Shown here one piece after another: positions 57,046-64,000 of a stretch of 64,000 bases of DNA. Source of the DNA: Bursaphelenchus xylophilus (Eukaryota; Nematoda; Chromadorea; Rhabditida; Aphelenchoididae); contig CAJFCV020000002.1 in assembly GCA_904066235.2 (NCBI GenBank), forward strand, positions 10,664,001-10,728,000. Direction: 5' to 3'. The first letter of the stretch is position 1. Every line of letters begins with the position of its first letter. Position numbers and translations under genes: made by a program. The notes under the pieces are model-generated. The model was not told where the DNA came from, made no database searches, and saw only the letters and a list, made by a program, of their open reading frames with translations.

Positions 57046-60000
57046 TTCGCAAAGTTGCTGAAGTGATTTTTGCGACACGAAGTATGCGAAAACAAAAGTT
57101 TACTTTGCACTGTGCAATTTTCGGCTTTTTGCACTGTGCAAATGGCTTTTTTGGGCCGCTCAAAAATTTATTTTTTTGCACAGTGCAAGTCGCAAAAATC
57201 ATTAAAAATTGAAAAATTCTGAATTTCAAGCCAAAAATATCCAAAATACCACGTAATTCCCGCCGAAACAATGATGAAAAAAGATTCGGCACGTCCTCCG
57301 GAGCCGTCAAAAAAACGTCCCCGCCAAAGGTTCAACGATGCCCGGAATGAACTTGAGGCTTTTTGCCTAATGAAACGGAAACGAAATTTGGACTAATCGA
57401 AGGAAAGAGACCTCACTTGAACTCCTCCAATTAGCCGGGATTTTGTTTGTCCCCGGCTTGGGTTATGATCGGTTTGTTTGCCCATTCGTTGCGTAAATCC
57501 GGTAGGCTGTGTAGCTTGTAACAAAAGCGATCTTGAATTCATGAGATGTAGTGTGATTTGGAATGATTTTTTTTTGATTTTGGAGGGGAGGTGGTCGAGT
57601 TTCGACACTCAGATTTTGATGAAATGACATAAATTTGGATAAAATTTTGTGTGGATATTAGCATTTTCACAAAGTGCCTGGACACTTGCGGCGATCCGCA
57701 TCGTGTCCATTGGTTTCTCGGTAGAGATAAATACGAAGTTTTTTACAGCAAGATCATCACGAATTTTTGTGAAAGGGTAACATTTTTGTTGATTTTCGAT
57801 CTAAAAATCTCGTTTGTTTATGCAAAGCCTGAGCTGATAGTCGTTCCCAAAAGTATGTTTCGCGCGACTAGACCCTTTTCGATACATTTTGCATTGTGCA
57901 ATGTACATAAAAATTCGCGCCGGCTCACAGGGGAAGTACCCCAAGTGCGACGCTCAGATTTTGATGAAACTTGGCACAAATTTAGAATATTTTTTTCTAA
58001 AATATATTCGAAGATCCTAGCTCGCGCTTTGCAGAAACAACCGGGATTTTTAGATCGAAAGTCTGCCAAAATTTAGGACTTTTTGCGGAATTTCGGCACG
58101 AAAAGTTTCACGCCTATTTCTACCGTAGAGGATAATGTTTCTACAAAAAATCAAATTTTTCCGCACGAAACTGCCAAAGTTATGGCCAAAACGCGCTTTT
58201 CTCTCTGACCGCCCTCCATGTTTCGCGTGCTCTCTCGGCGGCAAAAATCGTTTGATATCTCAGCGATGTCCGTAAAGCGCAAGCTAAAACTTTCAGGAAT
58301 TGATATTTAGTCCAAACCCGACGTGTGTGAAGAAAATCTGAGCGTCGCACTTGGAGTACTTCCCTTGTCAGTTGAAAAAAGCTTACGTAGCAACGATAAT
58401 GCACTTGCACGGTGCGAAAGGTCAAATGAACCCAACGAAAAGGGAATTTTGTGCACAGTGCGGCCTGTGCAAAAAGTCCACGCACTTTCTGGAACGACTA
58501 GTAAGAGTCTTTTTGGGGTACTTCCCTTGTAAACTGAACCTCCGCAAAACGAAACATGTCTGTAACGAACAAATGTTTTGATCCCTTCTTTGTTTCTCAT
58601 CGGCCTAACTATGCGTCATTTATGATCTGCAGGTCATCCAGCCGGTTTCCATGATCTTTCGGCTTATCCAACGGGTGCACCTGACGTTATTCCAATTCCC
58701 GATTCTTCTCTTCAAACGCAGCTGAAGCAAACATTTGAGCACAAACTTAAATTTTCCTGATTTGCGTCAAATAAAGCGCAAATCAAAGTTCATCTGATTT
58801 CGCTAGTGAAATTTATCGCTCTTTACTTTAAATTTTTATTTCAAAATACTGTCTGTGTTTCAGATATTCTACGTGCCTGACGACAAAGGAAATTGTAGGT
58901 TGTGCAGATGTCGAAAATTTGTTGAGTCGTACGTATCTGGGTATTTACTCAGATGGATTTTTTTCTTCGCTAAATTTTTTTTCTCGAATGTTTCGAAAAA
59001 ATAGTATAAATATATAATATAATATATAACAATGAAAAAAAAATTGATAAAGAATGAAAATGTATCATAAACATACAGTCTTGCGCAATAAAAGAAATAA
59101 AAGCATCTCCTGTTTTCCAACACATGGACTTACAAGGGAAGTACCCCAAGTGCGACGCTCAGATTTTCTTTAAATTTTGCACACCGTCGGTCATGAACTA
59201 AGTATCAATTCCTGAAAGTTTTAGCTTGCGCTTTGCAAGCGCCACCGAGATATTGAAGCATCTTTGCCGCCGAGAGAGTGCGCTAAAAGCGGAGAGCGGT
59301 CAGAGAGGAAAACGCTTTTTGGCCATAACATTGCTAGTTTCGTGCGGAAAAGATTGATTTTTTGTATAGGCGTTACCCTTTACGGTAGAAATAGACATGA
59401 AACTTTTCGTGCCGAAATTCGGTAAAAAGTCTTTAATTTTCGTCGACTTTCGATCTAAAAATCTCGGTTGTTTCTGTAAAGCGCGAGCTAAGGTTTTCGC
59501 ATTTATTTTGGAAAAAATTTTTCTAAATTTGTGCCAAGTTTCATCAAAATCTGAGCTTCGCACTTGGGTACTTCCCCTGTTAATAAAAATTATAAATATT
59601 AGCATTTTCACAAAGTGCCCGGACATTTGTCGCGGCCCGCACCGTGCACAGAAATCCACGATTTTTTGCACCGTGCACTCACCTTTTTCTAGTTTTGTAC
59701 TGTGCATTTGAAATATCGCTGCGACGTAAGCTATGATGACCTTTCTTTCCACAGTTGACCAGTAGCTGACCTGATTCAGAGGTAAAAAATGAGCATTTTG
59801 CATTCGGGAAGTATCAAAAATGCGGCAAAATACCTCCCTCTCCAAGTGAAAAGGTTCCGATTTCAAAAGCGCGCCCGCCCTTTTTGTGAGGGAGCCCTTC
59901 AAGACTTATTTTTTTAATTGGAGAGGGGATCATTTTGCTACATTTTTTGATACCTCCCGAATGCAAGATGATACGTTTTTTGCCACTGGGTTAGGTTAGG

Positions 60001-60281
60001 TCCGCCACGGTACCGTGTATCCGCCTGTAGCGTCGTTTTTTAGAACACTGGAGAAAGTTGAACCCATTCCCTGGCTAGAAGACAACGGCTTTGTTCGCCA
60101 AACCCCTGGGAAATCGGCTCCAACACATCAACCGTCCAATGTGCGCCGCCTACGACGGGAACAGCCAACAGAATACGTTAGGTCATGTTTGCACAACTGT
60201 GCGAATACATTTGACTTACTCAACCCCGCGTAGTCCCAAATTTAAATAGACCGAGTGAGCAATGGTCGGGTTATTCAAGCC
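57046..60281. repeat. Repeat-rich stretch with two complete aagtaccccaagtgcgacg elements
   Basis: Complete elements lie at 57926-58372 and 59127-59582 and a gatccagtggcaaa foldback at 59765-59996. Scattered gcacagtgc sites occur at 57105-57185, 58455 and 59640-59705. Apart from the possible terminal exon at 58633-58760, no gene is supported. Confidence 0.6.
58633..58760 (+). CDS. Possible terminal exon of an unrecognised gene
   Basis: After a good acceptor (tgatctgcag) a phase-1 frame runs for 42 codons to a stop (HPAGFHDLSAYPTGAPDV ... FEHKLKFS). The composition looks protein-like and differs from the surrounding repeats. I found no upstream exon that joins in this phase, so the call is weak. 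Confidence 0.25.
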
Positions 60282-61879
60282 ATGTTCATTGTGCTGCTCT
60301 CCGTGCTTTTGTGCCTACATAATTTCGACTATGTGATCGGGCAAGATTGCAACGATAAGGGATGGGAATGCCCGCAGAGGAAGGACCTTTGCGATAACAA
60401 GGTGGGTTGTGCATATCTGTACGTACTTATATTTGTTTACACGTATACTACGTAAATGAGTAAAGATGGCATCCGGGCCGGACCGGGGCGATTTTCGACC
60501 CGAGTTTCACCTCTAGTAAATGACCAAATACTTCCTGAACTCTCAGAGAATATAGACCTGGTATTCTTCTGTAAGAATCTGAAAACATAATATCATTCTG
60601 TCGGGAAAATAATGAGCAAAATGCCGCTGTGCCTATCGCGACGCTGAAGTAAAAAAGTAATTTGATTTTGCCGCGACAAAATTCATTTTCTCGACGGATT
60701 TTCGATGTGATAGAGTGCTCATTATTTTCCCGACAGACTTATAACATTATACGTAAATGACCAAATATCAATCTGTCGGAAAATAGTAGCCTGTTTTCGC
60801 GGTTTGGAATCACTTATCATCGTTTTGAGATGGCTAGCCACAGCTTGAGATTTGGTCCACCATCTTTTTGATTTCGCTGCGACGACCTGCCACTATTTTC
60901 CCGACACATTGATACTTCATGAGCTCTCACAGGTTGAGGGCTTGATCTTCTGTAGGAATCTAAAAACTGGATACTTTAACTTTACTTGCTCACTGTGATT
61001 TTCAGATTTATGAAGACTTGATGAAAGATCAATGTCCCAAAACTTGCAACAAGTGTCAGAACAATAATGGAGGCAACAACAACGGCGGTAACAACAATGG
61101 AGGCAATAACAATGGTGGCAACAACAACGGAGGGAATAATAACGGCGGAGGCAATAATGGAGGCAACAACGGTGGTAACAATGGCGGAGGAAATAACGGC
61201 GGAGGCAACAACGGCGGTAATAACGGAGGGAATAATGGCGGAGGCAACAACAACGGTGGCAACAACGGCGGGAATAATGGAGGTAACAACGGCGGCAACA
61301 ACGGAGGCAACAATGGCGGGAACAACGGTGGCGGTAACAATGGTGGAGGCAACAACAACGGCGGTAACAACAACGGCGGCAACAACAACGGCGGCAACAA
61401 CAACGGTGGCAACAACGGCGGCAACAACGGCGGAAATGGCAACGGCAATGGTGGCGGCGGCGGCGGTTGCAACGACGGTGGACCCGACTGCGCCAAGAGC
61501 AAATATCTCTGCGAAAATAGGGTAAGATCTTGCGATGACTTTGAGAGAAACTTCTTAGGCTTACAAAAGTTTCATGGCCAAGGAATGCCCACAGACTTGT
61601 GGGACATGCGGACAAAACAACAACGGAGGAAATAACGGTGGGAATAATAATGGGGGCAACAATGGCGGAGGTAATAACGGAGGCAATAATGGAGGAAACA
61701 ACGGAGGAAACAACGGAGGTAACAACGGAGGCAACGGAGGCAACAACGGTGGCAATAATGGCGGTAATAATGGCGGCAACAACGGAGGCAACAACGGCGG
61801 AAACAACGGTGGCAACAACGGCGGAAATAACGGCGGAAATAACGGTGGCAACAACGGTGGTAACGGCGGGGGCGGATAA
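60282..61879 (+). CDS. Secreted protein with two ShKT domains and Asn/Gly-repeat linkers
   Basis: Exons 60282-60401, 61006-61521 and 61559-61879 give 318 residues, both introns in phase 0. I start at MFIVLLSVLLCLHNF, a signal peptide; the in-frame codon further upstream is not ATG. ShKT domain 1 runs from CNDKGWEC to CPKTCNKC (about 31-66) and domain 2 from CNDGGPDC to CPQTCGTC. Each has the six expected cysteines and each is cut by an intron at the same point, after CDNK or CENR. A linker of about 120 residues of NNGG and NNNGG repeats separates them, and a similar tract of about 80 residues ends the protein. ShKT domains in nematodes occur in secreted and cuticular proteins as protein-binding modules. 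The protein could be structural or matrix-like. Intron 1 holds two ctgtcggg elements. Confidence 0.85.
60598..60912. repeat. Two ctgtcggg elements in the ShKT gene intron 1
   Basis: The first (60598-60740) is the standard type. The second (60775-60912) is the subfamily with a ggctagcc centre, as at 10405-10557. They lie 35 bp apart and share the flank acgtaaatgaccaaat. Confidence 0.8.
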
Positions 61880-61880
61880 C
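61066..61880. repeat. Coding Asn/Gly trinucleotide-type repeat
   Basis: Units of aacaacggcggc and variants run through 61066-61460 and 61615-61870. Codon choice varies (aac/aat, ggc/gga/ggt), so the tract is held at the protein level and is not a recent DNA expansion alone. Confidence 0.85.
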
Positions 61881-62154
61881 GCTCCAAAGATCTTCCTACC
61901 CATACTTTCAATGTTACTTCTTACTTGTTATAGATTCTATGAAATCGACGATAAAGGTTCATTACTTAAATTTGAGTCCATATACGTAATGTAAATTTTG
62001 TGACGTCTTCTGGGCTTCGAGCATTCTCCAACACAGTTGTTCTAGCAGGTTTCCCGATAGGGAATTGACCTTGTTTGCACAGAGACGCCTGCCTTCTCGG
62101 AACCGTGTTTTCTGCCTTAGCTTTTGCCCCGTAGTCCAGAGAGATAACGACAAT

Positions 62155-62855
62155 AAGGGCGTCGCGACACTTGCGGGCAACCACTTTGCGGGCAAAATTT
62201 GGGGGGTCACATTTGCGGGCAGCTGAAACATTTGCGGGCAGCTGAGACACTTGCGGGCAGCCTGGGACATTTGCGGGCAACCGGTACCTGAGGGGTACAG
62301 GGCGGAGGTGGAAATATTACTGCGATATTTTGGAAATTTGCCGACACTTGCGGGCAGCCGACACTTGCGGGCATCCGACATTTGCGGGCAACAGGAAAAA
62401 ACAATCACACAGACTGTATTGGTACTTTTGGAACTGTTGCCCGCAAATGTCGGCTTCCCGCAAGTATTGCCTGCCCGCAAATGTCGGAAAACTTCCAAAA
62501 TATCGAAGTAATTTTTCCACCTCTACCTTGTTATCATCAAGTGCCGGTTGCCCGCAAATGTCGGCTGCCCGCAAATGTCGGCAAATTTCCAAAATATCAT
62601 AGTAATTTTTCCACGTCCACCCTGTTACCCTCACAATCAGGTGTCGGTTGCCCGCAAATGTCGGCTGCACGCAAATCTTCCAGGCTGTCCGCAACTGTCG
62701 ACCCTGCCCGCAAATGTCCCAGGCTGCCCGCAAATGCCGGTGCTGGCCGCAAATGTCGGCTGCCCGCAAAGTGGCTGCCCGCAAAAAATTTGCCCGCAAA
62801 CTGGTTGCCCGCAAAGTGGTTGCCCGCAAGTGTGCGCCCGCCACAATAAGAGGTC
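62155..62855. repeat. Foldback array of the motif acatttgcgggca
   Basis: The left half carries about nine copies of (g)acatttgcgggcagc. The right half carries over twenty copies of the complement (tgcccgcaaatgtcgg). The spacers are short and differ. It lies about 280 bp downstream of the ShKT gene. Confidence 0.85.
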
Positions 62856-64000
62856 AAAACCCTTATTTTCAGAAAATTTATGAATTTCTATTTGGTAAAT
62901 ATTTACCATGCTATATGTTCCATGTTCTTACTGTGATATTTTGTATTTTTTTGTGCATAGCTCGAGGCTCTTGCAAAACTTGTTTTTACGCCCACAAACG
63001 ACCTACATTCTTATGCTTATAATTTGATCTTGTAGACGTCTATGTAATCTAGAAGGGCAGACATGGATAAAGCCATGTTGCATATCGTTATTGCATTGTG
63101 TATTGAGTAGACTGAAAGACACACAAAAACTGCATCACGTGTGAAGACCATCTTTTATAACCTACCGCTGAAATATCACTGATAACTTTTGAATTGTTTT
63201 GTTATTGGTTGAAAAAAAGAACATTACAACAGTTTTGCACGAAAGTACACTTGGGAGGGCCGATCAAAATACATCCTTGAGGAGCTGTAATAAGGGCTAA
63301 TGAGGCCATACACGTATAATTGAGATTGTCGTACTTTTTTCAGGCCCACTAGACTTTTTATTATTCTTATATCTGTCAGCTACAAAGGAAAAGCGGTCAA
63401 AGCACAATGTGTAAATCTCAGTGACTTTGTCTTTTTTCGTATCAGTCTGTCGGGAAAATAGTGGTCGGTCATCGCAGCAAAACGTTTCGCCTCGCCGAAG
63501 AAAGGCGTCGTTGAAGTGAAAAACAATTTGATTTTGCCGCGACACTCATTTTCTCGGTGGCGATGCGATTTTCGATGCGAAATTGTGCTCATTATTTTCC
63601 CGACAGACTGCTAGTGTGTATGGAAACGTCCTTTTCCGTACATTTCCTTGTTGAATGTTTGTTATTTTTTTCAGGAAAAACACCTGTAATGGATAAAAAA
63701 CAATCTAAACACACTAATTTCCCAATTAAAACATTTCCAATAACACTTCCATCGTTTCTGTATTTAGAGAGGTATTACAATTCCTCCTCTTCTACACACA
63801 TTGTACATATTTTATGTATAATTGAGCAACAAAAACTGGGGTTATTTTTAGCCCGGAAAATGTATCGTGGCTAATAATTTTGCTTTGTAAGTAATATTTC
63901 TTTTTCTTCGGCAGAATTGTAACTGCCATTGCTAATGTTTCAAACTCGTAATTATTTTCTTGTGCAATCGTTGTGCATGTCTGTTGACGCCATTTTCTGG
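62856..64000. other. Right end, no gene recognised
   Basis: A ctgtcggg element lies at 63446-63609. The rest is AT-rich with no exon I could support. Confidence 0.5.

Noticed and set aside
57271..57396. Plus-strand 41-codon frame with a basic KKRPRQRF segment
   Set aside because: It has no splice partner, no domain and no supporting context; it is too short to call alone.
60015..60233. Plus-strand open frame of 72 residues upstream of the ShKT gene
   Set aside because: It starts inside a repeat end, has no signal peptide or domain, and does not splice to the ShKT exons.
61056..61502. Minus-strand Pro/Leu-rich open frames opposite the ShKT gene
   Set aside because: They are antisense readings of the Asn/Gly repeat.
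61561..61911. Second Pro/Leu-rich antisense frame
   Set aside because: It is also an antisense shadow of the Asn/Gly tract.

Overview
This window looks like nuclear DNA of a nematode. Genes are split by many GT-AG introns and non-coding DNA is AT-rich. Several start codons sit 2 to 18 bases behind a T-rich 'ttttcag' that looks like a spliced-leader acceptor (near 15221, 37529, 45290, 56261). ShKT domains and an anillin/UFD-3/NT5C2 gene set also fit. I could not assign a species. All gene models were spliced by hand from acceptors, donors, phase and homology. Exon sums divide by three in every complete model, which is the main check.

Left part (1-29 kb). An anillin gene runs off the left edge (631-3441, minus). 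It is followed by a small secreted cysteine protein (3751-4733), two paralogous SLC22-like transporters in tandem (5505-10074 and 11333-15204) and two more members of the same small secreted family (17320-18256 and 24120-24627). A decayed LTR retroelement occupies about 19.4-22.4 kb. A plus-strand pepsin-like protein with degenerate catalytic motifs lies at 26892-28656.

Middle (29-52 kb). Four minus-strand housekeeping genes follow one another: FAD synthase (29423-37521), UFD-3/PLAA (38679-45284), a small unrecognised coiled-coil protein that may share an operon with ufd-3 (45555-46927), and a cytosolic 5'-nucleotidase II (48008-52136). Two duplicated gene fragments lie in and beside the nucleotidase gene. 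One is an inverted copy of one of its own exons; the other is a piece of ufd-3 inside its last intron.

Right part (52-64 kb). This is repeat-rich. It holds the 5' exons of an unrecognised gene (54432-56258) and a secreted protein with two ShKT domains joined by long Asn/Gly tracts (60282-61879).

Repeats dominate the rest. At least ten families of small foldback elements (about 150 to 830 bp) are inserted in introns and intergenic DNA, sometimes nested. A second class is more unusual: introns packed with one short motif repeated every 15-40 bases, a different motif per intron (CTCCGGAG, GCACTGTGC, acttgaccc, ggtcccaccacgaaaa, TGCCCGCA). The observations most worth following are the three-member secreted family with a conserved phase-0 intron and a shared promoter block, the motif-array introns, the inactive protease, the doubled PFU-like domain of UFD-3, and a transporter intron that lacks its AG acceptor.
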